The translations under genes were made by a program, and so were the position numbers. Below are positions 8,524 through 17,739 of a stretch of 60,262 nucleotides of DNA, one piece after another; the stretch's first letter is position 1, and each line of letters opens with the position of its first letter. Below the pieces are notes generated by a model. That model saw only the letters and a list, made by a program, of their open reading frames with translations, did no database searches and was not told where the DNA came from. Origin of the DNA: CAJWPI01 sp964571215. GTDB lineage: Bacteria; Pseudomonadota; Gammaproteobacteria; Magnimaribacterales; Magnimaribacteraceae. The stretch lies in the NCBI GenBank assembly GCA_964571215.1, contig CAZMZZ010000004.1, positions 1-60,262 on the forward strand, given 5' to 3'.

Positions 8524-9171
8524 ATGGATAAGAATAATGTAATCTCAATTCTAGGGGGTACGGGAGATCTTGGTAATGGACTTGCAAAACGTTTCTTACA
8601 GGCTAATTACAAAGTAGTAATAGGCTCTAGAAAGCTCGAAGGGGCATTAAGTGCAGCAGAAAAATTAGGAACAGGATGTAAAGGGCTAAAAAACGTGGAT
8701 GCAGCTAGAGAAGGCAATATAGTAATACTTACGGTCCCTTTCGCTCATCAAAAAAGTATTTTAGAAGATTGCAAAAAGTATCTAATTAACAAGTTATTCA
8801 TTGATGCTACAGTTCCTTTAATTCCCCCTAAGGTAGCTACAGTTCAATTGCCCATTGAAGGAAGTGCTGCTCAGATTTCTCAGAAAATATTAGGTGATAC
8901 TGTTCAGGTTGTATCAGCATTTCAAAATATTTCTGCTGAATTACTGAAAAGCAATAAACCTATAGACTGTGATGTCTTAGTTTGTGGAAATAAAAAGGAT
9001 TCAAGGTCAAAAGTTATAAAGCTTGTAGAATCTATTGGTTTGAGAGCATGGCACGGAGGACAGCTAGCTAATTCTGCTGCTTCGGAAGCTTTAACATCAG
9101 TACTTATAACCATTAATAAGAATCACTCTATATCCCATTCAGGTATTAGAATTACCGGGGTTAAGGAGTAA
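8524..9171 (+). CDS. npdG: F420H2:NADP oxidoreductase (F420-dependent NADP reductase)
   Basis: 215 residues from the ATG at 8524; an in-frame TTG at 8461 is rejected because it lies in a promoter. The N terminus ISILGGTGDLGNGLAKRFLQ is the dinucleotide fold of Fno/NpdG proteins, followed by VVIGSRKLEGA, ILTVPFAHQ and a C-terminal helical region with ANSAASEALTSVLITIN. The enzyme exchanges hydride between F420 and NADP, and so links the deazaflavin pool to central metabolism. It heads the F420 operon, three bases before cofE. Annotation rests on motif pattern and on the neighbouring F420 genes. Confidence 0.88.
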   Translation: MDKNNVISILGGTGDLGNGLAKRFLQANYKVVIGSRKLEGALSAAEKLGTGCKGLKNVDAAREGNIVILTVPFAHQKSILEDCKKYLINKLFIDATVPLIPPKVATVQLPIEGSAAQISQKILGDTVQVVSAFQNISAELLKSNKPIDCDVLVCGNKKDSRSKVIKLVESIGLRAWHGGQLANSAASEALTSVLITINKNHSISHSGIRITGVKE

Positions 9172-9174
9172 GTA

Positions 9175-9939
9175 TTGAAAAAACTTGATCTAGTAGCTTT
9201 AGATAACATACCTTTAATCTCTCCAGGAGATAAGTTAGCTGATGTGATCTTTCAATCCATTAATTCATCTGAGGTTGTTATAAATGAAGGCGATATTTTA
9301 GTTGTAGCCCAAAAAATTGTTTCGAAAGCAGAGAATCGTTATGTTTCTTTAAATGACATTATTCCTTCAAATGAAGCTAATTTATTGGCAAAGAAAACCG
9401 ATAAAGACCCTAGGCTAGTTGAATTAATTCTTCAACAATCAAAAGAAGTAGTAAGATTTAGAAAAGGGGTAATTGTTGTTGAAAATAAACTAGGATTTGT
9501 ACATGCGAATGCAGGAATAGACAGATCTAATATATCTTCCAAAGCTGATGACCCTAAAGTTTTATTATTACCAGAAAACCCAGATCAAAGTGCAGAAGTC
9601 ATAAGAAAAGATCTTTCGCTGCTATTAAACAAATCTATTAGTATTATTATTAATGATAGTGCTGGGAGAGCATGGAGAAATGGTATTGTAGGTATAGCAA
9701 TAGGTTCTAGTGGCTTTAGTGCATTAACTGATCTCCGTGGGCAAAAAGACCTATATGGTAAAGTTCTTGAAGTAACAGAAGTAGGTTTGGCAGACGAACT
9801 AGCTTCAGCTGCTTCTATATTAATGGGTCAGGGAGATGAAGGATTACCTGTAGTCGTGATTAAAGGATTAAAGTTAGTGGAAGATAACGAGGGTTCTCAA
9901 ATCTTAATAAGGCCCATTGAAGACGATTTATTTAGATAA
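9175..9939 (+). CDS. cofE: Coenzyme F420-0:L-glutamate ligase
   Basis: 254 residues, the size of archaeal CofE. It has SPGDKLADVI and EGDILVVAQKIVSKAEN near the N terminus, and IINDSAGRAWRNGIVGIAIG, the family signature. The enzyme adds gamma-linked glutamates to F420-0 using GTP. The start is TTG at 9175 with a good AAGGAG Shine-Dalgarno. Unlike actinobacterial FbiB there is no fused C-terminal nitroreductase-like domain, so the dehydro-F420-0 reductase function is absent here. cofD starts one base after its stop. Confidence 0.93.
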   Translation: MKKLDLVALDNIPLISPGDKLADVIFQSINSSEVVINEGDILVVAQKIVSKAENRYVSLNDIIPSNEANLLAKKTDKDPRLVELILQQSKEVVRFRKGVIVVENKLGFVHANAGIDRSNISSKADDPKVLLLPENPDQSAEVIRKDLSLLLNKSISIIINDSAGRAWRNGIVGIAIGSSGFSALTDLRGQKDLYGKVLEVTEVGLADELASAASILMGQGDEGLPVVVIKGLKLVEDNEGSQILIRPIEDDLFR

Positions 9940-9940
9940 A

Positions 9941-10867
9941 ATGAATGGAACGATATTAACTCTTTGTGGCGGTATTGGAGGTGCCAAATTAGTTTATGGT
10001 TTGTCAAAAATTATACCTGATAAGAATTTAATAAATATAGTAAACACAGGCGATGATTTTGTTCATTATGGTCTCAATATAAGCCCTGATTTAGATACCG
10101 TAACTTATACTTTAGCTGGAATTAATGATAAAGAAAAAGGTTGGGGATTAGAAAAAGAGACTTGGGCCTTTTTAAATCAACTAAAAGTTTTTGCAGGCGA
10201 AGATTGGTTTCAATTAGGGGATAAAGATCTAGCTATCCACATAATAAGAACCACATTATTACAACAAGGAAAGAGCCTGTCAGAAGTAACTAACTTCTTG
10301 AAATCTAAGTTAGAAGTGAAGAACCTAATAGTCCCAATGTCAGAAACCCCAGTAAGCACTCTAATTCAAACGAACGAAGGTTTACTTACTTTTCAAGAAT
10401 ATTTTGTAAAAAAGAAATGTGAACCACAAATACTATCAATTAAGTTTGATGGATGTGAATCTGCTCTACTTCCAGATACCTTACAGGAACTTATACAATC
10501 CAATGACATTAAAGGATTGATTATATGTCCCTCAAATCCTTTTCTTAGTATAGATCCTATTTTATCCATAAAACCCTTAAGAGACTTTCTAATTAATAGG
10601 AATTTCAAGGTTGTAGCAGTTTCACCTTTTGTAGGAAATAATTCAATAAAAGGTCCTTCAGCTAAAATAGCACATGAACTGGAAAAAGAACCTTCTCCTG
10701 TCTTAATTGATAAGCTTTACGAAGATATAGCTGATGTATTAATAATAGATCAAGAAGATAGTAATCTAAAAGATAAAATTAAAATGCAAACCCATGTAGA
10801 ATCCATTGTAATGAAGAACAATAAAGATAAAGAAAACTTGGCTAATTCTTGTTTGGAGCTTTTTTAA
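9941..10867 (+). CDS. cofD: 2-phospho-L-lactate transferase (CofD/FbiA)
   Basis: 308 residues from the ATG at 9941, just after the cofE stop; an in-frame TTG upstream at 9917 would overlap cofE and is unlikely. The N terminus ILTLCGGIGGAKLVYGLSK is diagnostic, with NTGDDFVHYGLNISPDLDTV, GWGLEKETW and MSETPVSTLI further on. The enzyme transfers the phospho-organic-acid unit from its GDP- or GPP-activated form to Fo, making F420-0 or dehydro-F420-0. It is the central gene of the F420 set; cofC follows after two bases. Confidence 0.95.
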   Translation: MNGTILTLCGGIGGAKLVYGLSKIIPDKNLINIVNTGDDFVHYGLNISPDLDTVTYTLAGINDKEKGWGLEKETWAFLNQLKVFAGEDWFQLGDKDLAIHIIRTTLLQQGKSLSEVTNFLKSKLEVKNLIVPMSETPVSTLIQTNEGLLTFQEYFVKKKCEPQILSIKFDGCESALLPDTLQELIQSNDIKGLIICPSNPFLSIDPILSIKPLRDFLINRNFKVVAVSPFVGNNSIKGPSAKIAHELEKEPSPVLIDKLYEDIADVLIIDQEDSNLKDKIKMQTHVESIVMKNNKDKENLANSCLELF

Positions 10868-10869
10868 AT

Positions 10870-11523
10870 ATGTCTTTTTGGGCTATAACACCAATAAAGT
10901 CTTTTAAAAGACCTAAGAGTCGACTAGGTGATGTTCTTACTTTAGAAGACAGAAGGGTGTTGGTTAAGTTCATGCTTGAAAAAATTCTTCTTAGTCAGAA
11001 AAAAAGCAGATTGTTTTCAAATTATTTAATTGTTACTGAGGACACTGATGTAGTTAGTCACGTGAAGAAAATAGGTTTTACTGCTTTCTTACAGAAAAAA
11101 TCTGGTCTAAATAATGGTATAACAGAAGCCTCTAAAAGAGCAATTATGGGAGGTGCAAAAGGTATTTTAATAATTCATGGAGATATACCTAGAACTAGCT
11201 CAACAATTCTTCAATCAGCAATCAAAAAACATAAGGAATTAATTAAAACTTATAAAAAGGGAATTACCATTTCTCCAGACTCAGAGGGTGAAGGGACTAA
11301 CTGTATGATTTGCACACCACCCGATATTATAAAATTTAGTTATGGCCCTGGTAGTTGTCTCTCCCATTTAGAATCAGCTCACCGATCAGGAGTGCAAGTT
11401 AGATTATATAGATCTAAGAAACTAGAACTTGATATAGATAGAGATGCTGATTTAACTAAATTAATAAAAAAAAGTGGATATACTAGGGTAGAAAATTATA
11501 TTGAATCAATTAGAAATGAGTAA
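10870..11523 (+). CDS. cofC: 2-phospho-L-lactate guanylyltransferase (CofC/FbiD)
   Basis: 217 residues from the ATG at 10870, two bases after the cofD stop. MSFWAITPIKSFKRPKSRL matches the CofC nucleotide-binding start; HGDIPRTSSTIL has the metal-site Asp, and YGPGSCLSHLESAH with LELDIDRDADL are the late family motifs. It activates 2-phospholactate, phosphoenolpyruvate or 3-phosphoglycerate with GTP for CofD; which acid is used here cannot be read from sequence. Its last eight bases overlap the next gene. Confidence 0.93.
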   Translation: MSFWAITPIKSFKRPKSRLGDVLTLEDRRVLVKFMLEKILLSQKKSRLFSNYLIVTEDTDVVSHVKKIGFTAFLQKKSGLNNGITEASKRAIMGGAKGILIIHGDIPRTSSTILQSAIKKHKELIKTYKKGITISPDSEGEGTNCMICTPPDIIKFSYGPGSCLSHLESAHRSGVQVRLYRSKKLELDIDRDADLTKLIKKSGYTRVENYIESIRNE

Positions 11524-12445
11524 TCCCAAACTGCAATCAGGAGATCAAGGAGTAATTTTTTATAAGTCTTCTAACCCTTTTGAATTCTTTCATATTTTAA
11601 ATTCTAAGAAAGTAGAAGACCAGGATATGTTTGGTACTTTAATCTTTCCAGAAAAAAAGAAGAAAACTTATCCACTAGTTATTTGTATGCATGGTAGTTT
11701 AGGTTGGAGAGGACATCATCATGAACATGCTGTTAACTTTCTAAATAGTGGTTTCGCTGTTTTCAGAGTTAGCAGTTTTGATGCTAGACAAGTCACCTCA
11801 ATTGTTGAAGATCAAATGCAGGTTACTCTAGCTACTGTTATGACCGACTGTTTTAAGGCATTGCAAATACTAGCTAAACATCCAGATATAGATGCCAATA
11901 AGATCTTTATTGCTGGATGGAGTCTGGGAGGCAGTACAGCTCTCTATTCTGCTTGGGAACCATTATCTGAAAAACTTGCTCCTGATGGGGAGAGATTTGC
12001 TGGACATATAGCTTTCTATCCCGGTGCATTTATTTGGCCAGAAGAGATGCGGTGGAGTAAATCACCTATATTAAATCTTATTGGTAAAGACGATGATTAC
12101 ACTCCATCAGTTCTGATTGAAAAATTATCTCCAGTTATAAATGAAAATGGGGGAAACAGTAAGTTAATTTGTTATGAAGATAGTCATCATTCCTTTGATG
12201 CTATAGATCCAGTAATGTATATCCCTAATGCAATAGCAGTAGGGTACAAACATACTATTATAGGAAAAGATGGCATTCATTATTATGAAAATAATGAAGG
12301 TAAGAGATACCTAATGAACGAACCTCATGAAAGGGCTAAATTGTTCAAAGATAGAGCTAAAGTTGGTGCTCATTTAGGAGGTAATTGGATAGCCAGAAAA
12401 AAATCTATGAAAGATTCAGTTTCATTTCTTTTAGATAATCTTTAA
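11516..12445 (+). CDS. Dienelactone hydrolase-type alpha/beta hydrolase
   Basis: 309 residues from the ATG at 11516, which overlaps the end of cofC by eight bases. The alpha/beta hydrolase fold shows CMHGSLGWRG (oxyanion loop, near 65-75), the nucleophile elbow GWSLGG (near 142-147), an acid in IGKDDDYTPS and the catalytic His in DSHHSFDA. It hydrolyses an ester, lactone or related bond. It is placed in the F420 operon but is not a known F420 biosynthesis enzyme, so it may act on a substrate of the F420-dependent oxidoreductase next door. It ends one base from that convergent gene. Confidence 0.82.
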   Translation: MSNPKLQSGDQGVIFYKSSNPFEFFHILNSKKVEDQDMFGTLIFPEKKKKTYPLVICMHGSLGWRGHHHEHAVNFLNSGFAVFRVSSFDARQVTSIVEDQMQVTLATVMTDCFKALQILAKHPDIDANKIFIAGWSLGGSTALYSAWEPLSEKLAPDGERFAGHIAFYPGAFIWPEEMRWSKSPILNLIGKDDDYTPSVLIEKLSPVINENGGNSKLICYEDSHHSFDAIDPVMYIPNAIAVGYKHTIIGKDGIHYYENNEGKRYLMNEPHERAKLFKDRAKVGAHLGGNWIARKKSMKDSVSFLLDNL

Positions 12446-13327
12446 CTATCCATTTACAGCTCTTATTACGGTATCACTAAAACTCTTAATTTCTTCTATC
12501 ATTGAATCTAAAGTTCTATTATCTACGCCTCCTGCGTATACATCTCTAAAAGCTATGACGCATTCATCAATTCCTAATTCACTTAACCTTTTAACACCAT
12601 CTGGGTCATAACAATCAGGCCCCATTGTTACTTGATAAAAATCTTCATCTTTTCTTCCAAATTCTTCTCTTAATTCATCTAAACGTTCAACAACTTTTTT
12701 GTTTGTTTCGAAATCTAAACCCGCACTCATCCATCCATCTAGATATTTTGCAGCCCTTATTAATGCAGGTTCGCTATGTCCACCCATCAAAATAGGAACT
12801 TTTTTATTTGGAACTGGACAAATTTTTATCGAAGGTATCTCATAAAAATTACCTTTAAATGTAAAAAAATCACCTTCTAAAAGACCGTAGATGATTTCTA
12901 TCATTTCATCCATGCGCTTACCTCTTTTATCCCAAGATTCTTGGGTAACTATAAAGTCCTCTTTCCAAGGGCTTAAACCAACACCAAAATTAAATCTGTT
13001 ATTAGTCATTACTGCTACAGTAGCTACTTGCTTAGCAACCAAAACAGGTTGCCTCACAGGAAGTTTCATAACATGGGTAGAGAAGGTAATACTATTAGTA
13101 TGAGATGCAAGAGCTGGTATAGCTGAGAAGGGTTCTAAGAAAGGTATATCTTCTAGAAAACCTCCTTTTCCGTCCTCATTATAGGGATATTGAGATACTG
13201 ATGGAGATTGCGGAAAACAAATACTATCCGGAAAAACAAAATCTTCGAAACCCGCTTCTTCAGCTGCTTTTGCAAGTGGAATATAATACTCAGGGTTACA
13301 CATTGAGGGGTGATAGCCAAATTTCAT
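12446..13327 (-). CDS. LLM class F420-dependent oxidoreductase
   Basis: 293 residues, TIM-barrel luciferase-like monooxygenase superfamily. The start MKFGYHPSMCNPEYYIPLAK, ITFSTHVMKLPVRQPVLVAK, FNFGVGLSPWKEDF, GNFYEIPSI and VPILMGGHSEPALIRAAKYLDGW are typical of the actinobacterial-type F420-dependent group of this superfamily. The coupling to F420 rather than FMN is inferred from that likeness and from the flanking F420 genes. The substrate is unknown; related enzymes oxidise alcohols or reduce activated double bonds. A strong Shine-Dalgarno (AAGGAG) precedes the ATG. It is divergent from fbiC, with 57 bp between, and convergent with the hydrolase. Confidence 0.86.
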   Translation of the reverse strand: MKFGYHPSMCNPEYYIPLAKAAEEAGFEDFVFPDSICFPQSPSVSQYPYNEDGKGGFLEDIPFLEPFSAIPALASHTNSITFSTHVMKLPVRQPVLVAKQVATVAVMTNNRFNFGVGLSPWKEDFIVTQESWDKRGKRMDEMIEIIYGLLEGDFFTFKGNFYEIPSIKICPVPNKKVPILMGGHSEPALIRAAKYLDGWMSAGLDFETNKKVVERLDELREEFGRKDEDFYQVTMGPDCYDPDGVKRLSELGIDECVIAFRDVYAGGVDNRTLDSMIEEIKSFSDTVIRAVNG

Positions 13328-13384
13328 TTTAATTTTCTCCTTAACTTTAAGTTATTATATGCTATACAAAGGATAGGCAAAGAA

Positions 13385-15796
13385 ATGCATGATCTAAATA
13401 ACAAGGAAGCACTACTTTTAGCTAGGGAGACTAATACCGATGTTTTAATGAAAGAAGCCTTAGAATTAACTTATCAAGGTTTTGGATCATTTATAACTTA
13501 TTCTCCTAAAGTTTTTATTCCTCTAACACATTTGTGCAGAGATGTTTGTCATTATTGTACTTTTGCAAAGACTCCCAAAAGAAATAACAAGCCTCCATAC
13601 ATGTCCATTAAGGATGTTGTAGATTTAGCAAAGAAGGCTGAAAAGACTGGCTGTAAAGAAGCTTTATTTACTTTAGGAGAAAGACCTGAATTAAGGTATT
13701 CAACAGCTAGGAAAGCTCTGCATGAATTGGGTCATGATAATACTTTAAGGTATCTACAATCAGTAGCAGAAGCTGTTTTATCTGAAACTAACCTTCTTCC
13801 GCATTTAAATCCAGGCTGTATGGATTTAGAAGAATTAGACTATTTAAAACCAGTATCTGCATCTATGGGAATTATGTTAGAGAATTCTTCTGAAAGATTG
13901 AGTGAGAGGGGAGGGCCACATTTTGGCTCTCCAGATAAACAACCCAAAAGAAGACTCGAAGCTATTCGTAATGCTGGTTTAAAGAAGATACCATTTACTA
14001 CAGGAATACTTATTGGTATCGGAGAAACTAGACTCGAAAGAATTCAGTCACTTTTAGATATAAGAGAATTGCATTCTAGGTATGGTCATATACAAGAAGT
14101 AATAATTCAAAACTTTCGACCTAAGCCTGATACAAAAATGTCTAATTATGAAGCTCCTTTGGTTGAAGATTTGTTATGGACTATTGCAGTAGCTCGATTA
14201 ATTTTTGGTTCTTCTATGAGTATACAAGCACCACCTAATTTAAGTCCTCAAAATTTAGACCTTTTAATTAATGCTGGAATTAATGATTGGGGAGGGGTAT
14301 CTCCCATAACCCCAGACTTCGTAAACCCAGAAGCTCCTTGGCCTCATTTAACTAATCTCTCTAATCAAACTCTTCTTTCTGGAAAAATATTAATACCTCG
14401 ACTTACTATCTATCCAAAATATATTGAAGAGTTAGAAACCTGGGTAGATCAAGAGATACAACCTAGAGTTTTAAGGTTATCTGATTCCTCTGGATATGCC
14501 AGAGAAAATAACTGGTCTACAGGAAGAGAAAATATACAAGAAGAAACCAATATTTTAAGTAGTAAAATAATTCAAATAAGGAAATCAACAAGATTCACAG
14601 ACCACATAAAGAAAGTTATTAAATTGAAACCTCTATCTGAGACAGAGATTGCTGATTTATTTGATGCTAGAGGACCAGATTTCGAATACGTAACAGAAGC
14701 AGCTCATGATTTAAGTTCTGATATACACAACAAAGATGTTTCTTATGTAATAAATAGAAATATCAACTACACTAATATTTGTTACTTTCATTGTACTTTT
14801 TGTGCATTTTCAAAAGGTAAGACTTCTGAGAAACTTAGAGGAAAACCTTATGATATTTCTCTAGAAGAGATAATAAGAAGGTGCAAAGAGGCTTATGAGA
14901 GAGGGGCAACAGAAGTGTGTCTTCAGGGAGGCATACATCCTGCATATACTGGAGATACTTATAGAGAAATTGTCAAAGCTATAAGACATGAGGTTCCCGG
15001 TCTTCATATCCATGCCTTTTCTCCTCTTGAAATATACCAAGGAGCTAAAACCCTTGGTATATCTATATCAGAATTTTTAAAAGATCTAAAAGATTTAGGA
15101 TTAAGAACTTTACCGGGAACAGCAGCAGAAATATTAGATGATGAAGTTAGACATATTATCTGTAAGGATAAAATAAACTCCAGCGAATGGTTAGAGGTTA
15201 TGGAGAAAGCGCATAAAGTTGGAATTAATTCAACAGCAACAATAATGTTTGGACACGTTGATACACCCTTACATTGGTCAAGACATCTTATTAAGATAAG
15301 AGATCTTCAAGCTAAAACTATGGGGTTTACGGAATTTGTTCCTCTACCTTTCGTGCCAATGGAAGCGCCTATGTTCCTTAAAGGGAAATCACGTTTTGGT
15401 CCTACACTAAGAGAATCTTTACTTATGCACAGTATCGCTCGTTTGTCTTTGTACCCAAATATAAAGAATATTCAAACATCATGGGTAAAAATGGGAATTT
15501 CAGGAATAAAAAAATCTTTAAATGCAGGAGCTAATGATATAGGAGGAACTTTAATGAATGAATCTATAACTCGAGCAGCGGGTGCTGAACATGGTCAAGA
15601 ATTTTCTTTTAGTGATATGAAAAGTTTTATAAAGTCTATAGGAAGGGAACCAATTCAAAGAGATACTTTGTATCAAAGAATAATTAACCCCCGATTAGAT
15701 CAAAAAATTCAAAATAAGCCACTTGATCCTATTAAAAATGAATTAGTTAATAGGCAAACAAAAGACAGAAATCTTATAAAATCTGAATCTATCTAA
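13385..15796 (+). CDS. fbiC: Fo synthase, CofG-CofH fusion (FbiC)
   Basis: 803 residues from the ATG at 13385; an earlier in-frame start at 13310 would run into the divergent LLM gene. Two radical-SAM domains lie in order: CofG with the CX3CX2C cluster C51, C55, C58 (CRDVCHYC), and CofH with C466, C470, C473 (CYFHCTFC). Together they join tyrosine and the ribityl-diaminouracil intermediate of riboflavin synthesis to make Fo, the deazaflavin core of F420. The fused form is usual in Actinobacteria, while archaea use two proteins. It completes the biosynthetic set and is followed by the DUF1295 gene after eight bases. Confidence 0.96.
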   Translation: MHDLNNKEALLLARETNTDVLMKEALELTYQGFGSFITYSPKVFIPLTHLCRDVCHYCTFAKTPKRNNKPPYMSIKDVVDLAKKAEKTGCKEALFTLGERPELRYSTARKALHELGHDNTLRYLQSVAEAVLSETNLLPHLNPGCMDLEELDYLKPVSASMGIMLENSSERLSERGGPHFGSPDKQPKRRLEAIRNAGLKKIPFTTGILIGIGETRLERIQSLLDIRELHSRYGHIQEVIIQNFRPKPDTKMSNYEAPLVEDLLWTIAVARLIFGSSMSIQAPPNLSPQNLDLLINAGINDWGGVSPITPDFVNPEAPWPHLTNLSNQTLLSGKILIPRLTIYPKYIEELETWVDQEIQPRVLRLSDSSGYARENNWSTGRENIQEETNILSSKIIQIRKSTRFTDHIKKVIKLKPLSETEIADLFDARGPDFEYVTEAAHDLSSDIHNKDVSYVINRNINYTNICYFHCTFCAFSKGKTSEKLRGKPYDISLEEIIRRCKEAYERGATEVCLQGGIHPAYTGDTYREIVKAIRHEVPGLHIHAFSPLEIYQGAKTLGISISEFLKDLKDLGLRTLPGTAAEILDDEVRHIICKDKINSSEWLEVMEKAHKVGINSTATIMFGHVDTPLHWSRHLIKIRDLQAKTMGFTEFVPLPFVPMEAPMFLKGKSRFGPTLRESLLMHSIARLSLYPNIKNIQTSWVKMGISGIKKSLNAGANDIGGTLMNESITRAAGAEHGQEFSFSDMKSFIKSIGREPIQRDTLYQRIINPRLDQKIQNKPLDPIKNELVNRQTKDRNLIKSESI

Positions 15797-15804
15797 ATCA
15801 AACG

Positions 15805-16677
15805 ATGAATAGAACTAAAAGTTTTCTTTTATGTGGTTTGGTTTACCTTATTAGCTTCACAGTTGCTGTTCTTTCAATATACCTATCCTTAGGTCTTCAT
15901 CAGTGGATATCTATCAGCATTGGACACTTAGCCGCAACTTTGTGTGTTTTTATTTTTAGTTTCTATACTAAAAATTCTAGTCTTTATGATCCTTTCTGGT
16001 CCGTTGCACCTTTACCGATAGTATTATATTTAGCTTTTTGGCCTGTTTCTGGGGTAATAGATCTAGAAAAGATTGTATTAGTCTTAATTCCTATAACTTA
16101 TTGGAGTTTTAGGCTCACCATAAATTGGATTAGAAAATGGGAAGGTTTAACTCATGAAGACTTCAGATATATAGATTTAAAGAATAAATTTAATAAAAAC
16201 CCTTATATCATTGATTTTACTGGTATTCATGTATACCCAACTCTACAAGTAAACATTTCTCTTTTTCCAATTTACTTTGTTCTGTCTACGTCTTTTGTTG
16301 AGCCTAATCTTTTTCTTTATTTAAGTAGTATTTTTACTTTTTTAAGCGTGGTTTTGGAGCATATAGCAGATGAACAAATGATAAAATTTAGAAAGAATAC
16401 TTCTAATGTTACTAAAACTATGCAAACAGGCTTATGGAGATATTCACGGCATCCAAATTATCTAGGAGAAACTCTTTTCTGGTGGGGCCTTTTTTTCATG
16501 GCTCTTTCATTAAATTATTCATATTGGTGGCTCATTATCTGCCCACTTTCTATGACCTTGATGTTTACTTTAGCTACTTGCTCTATGATGGATACTAGAA
16601 GTTTAGAGAAAAGGCCAGACTATGCTGATTATATGAAGAAAACTTCCCAATTAATTTTATGGCCTCCTAAAAGTTAA
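15805..16677 (+). CDS. DUF1295 / steroid 5-alpha-reductase-like membrane protein
   Basis: 290 residues with about seven hydrophobic helices. The signature LWRYSRHPNYLGETLFWWG near residues 210-230 is that of the DUF1295 family, which shares its C-terminal fold with steroid 5-alpha reductases and isoprenylcysteine methyltransferases. Such proteins reduce a double bond next to a ketone with NADPH, or methylate. It lies directly after fbiC and before the steroid-type genes, so a role in saturating a steroid ring is attractive but unproven. The stop overlaps the convergent Rieske gene by four bases. Confidence 0.8.
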   Translation: MNRTKSFLLCGLVYLISFTVAVLSIYLSLGLHQWISISIGHLAATLCVFIFSFYTKNSSLYDPFWSVAPLPIVLYLAFWPVSGVIDLEKIVLVLIPITYWSFRLTINWIRKWEGLTHEDFRYIDLKNKFNKNPYIIDFTGIHVYPTLQVNISLFPIYFVLSTSFVEPNLFLYLSSIFTFLSVVLEHIADEQMIKFRKNTSNVTKTMQTGLWRYSRHPNYLGETLFWWGLFFMALSLNYSYWWLIICPLSMTLMFTLATCSMMDTRSLEKRPDYADYMKKTSQLILWPPKS

Positions 16678-17660
16678 GATATTTGTTTCCATTCTTCACT
16701 ATAGAATTGTTGAAACCACTTCCTAAATTGAGATATAGGTCCATCTTTTGCACAAAGTATTGGATGCTCTAAGAATTTTTTGTTTTCCCAAATCGGTATA
16801 TCTTCTTGTACTTGTTTATTTATATCTGCGATTATCGCAGCAGCAACTCCGCCTTTAGGATTTTCTCCATTCTCTTTTTGTTGACTAAAAGCGAACCTCA
16901 ATTCCATTTCTTCTGCATTTATAGGTGTTGGTAAACCCATAAGAAATGTTTCACATATACCCGTAAATCGTGTGGCACTTTGACCTGGACCATGTCCGAA
17001 GATATTGATTGCTCCATCAACTTGACCTCTTGGAGTTGGCATCTTAGCTCTCATAACTCCTGTCCTTTTATGATTTTCGTAAGTGAACTCCCATTCTGGT
17101 AAAGTAGCGGTGCCATGAACATAAACAAAATGTGCTGAATCAGCACCATTTTCAGCTGTTTCTTGTAGGTGAGCATTAAATTTATACTCATATTTATCAA
17201 ACTCAGTCCAATTTTTATCTTCAGTTTCATCAAATTGAACTGCATCCCACAAAGGCTCTTCTTGTTTAGGGTGATACCAAGCCATAATGGTTTTATTAAC
17301 TTCTTTTATAGGGTAGGTTCTTATACATTGTTTATCTTTAATTTTATTGGGAATATTATCAGCATAAGGTATATCTACGACAAATCCATGTTGGTTAAAT
17401 GTCCAACCATGAAAAGGACAAGAAATAGTATCACCTTTAATGCGACCCCCTTGTCCTGCATTTTCATGAATACCATGACCAAGATGCGCGCCCATATGAG
17501 GACAATAAGCTTCCATAAGAACTGGATTTCCATTTTCAGTCCTAAATAGAACAAGTTCAGTATTAAAATAATGCAATGGCTTAGATTGGCCTGCTATTAG
17601 ATCTTCTGAATAGGAAACAAAATACCAACCATGTGGTATCGGCATTGGAAATCTGCTCAT
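16674..17660 (-). CDS. Rieske non-heme iron oxygenase, KshA / DAF-36-like
   Basis: 328 residues from the ATG at 17660, chosen because GAGGAG lies just upstream; a TTG at 17678 overlaps that site. The Rieske [2Fe-2S] motif has C53-H55 (CPHMGAHLGHG) and C81-H84 (CPFHGW). The catalytic domain shows ENGADSAHFVYVHG near residues 160-175, the Asn/Asp/His/His mononuclear-iron site. The opening FPMPIPHGWYFVSYSEDL and the cluster order resemble the oxygenase component of 3-ketosteroid 9-alpha-hydroxylase (KshA) and cholesterol 7-desaturases (DAF-36/Neverland). It needs a reductase partner that is not obvious here. It is divergent from the KstD-like gene. Confidence 0.86.
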   Translation of the reverse strand: MSRFPMPIPHGWYFVSYSEDLIAGQSKPLHYFNTELVLFRTENGNPVLMEAYCPHMGAHLGHGIHENAGQGGRIKGDTISCPFHGWTFNQHGFVVDIPYADNIPNKIKDKQCIRTYPIKEVNKTIMAWYHPKQEEPLWDAVQFDETEDKNWTEFDKYEYKFNAHLQETAENGADSAHFVYVHGTATLPEWEFTYENHKRTGVMRAKMPTPRGQVDGAINIFGHGPGQSATRFTGICETFLMGLPTPINAEEMELRFAFSQQKENGENPKGGVAAAIIADINKQVQEDIPIWENKKFLEHPILCAKDGPISQFRKWFQQFYSEEWKQIS

Positions 17661-17686
17661 TTTCTTTTTTCTCCTCAAAAAAATCT

Positions 17687-17708
17687 ATTATATAAGAAAG
17701 TCTATAAT
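17687..17708. promoter_or_regulatory. Divergent -10 elements between the Rieske and KstD-like genes
   Basis: Two perfect TATAAT hexamers face opposite ways in the 79-bp gap: minus strand 17692-17687 towards the Rieske gene, and plus strand 17703-17708 towards the KstD-like gene. Neither has a good -35 at normal spacing, so an activator or other factor may be needed. AT-rich context makes chance matches possible. Confidence 0.4.
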
Positions 17709-17739
17709 ATAAACTCTCCTTAATGTATTTTATTTTTTT

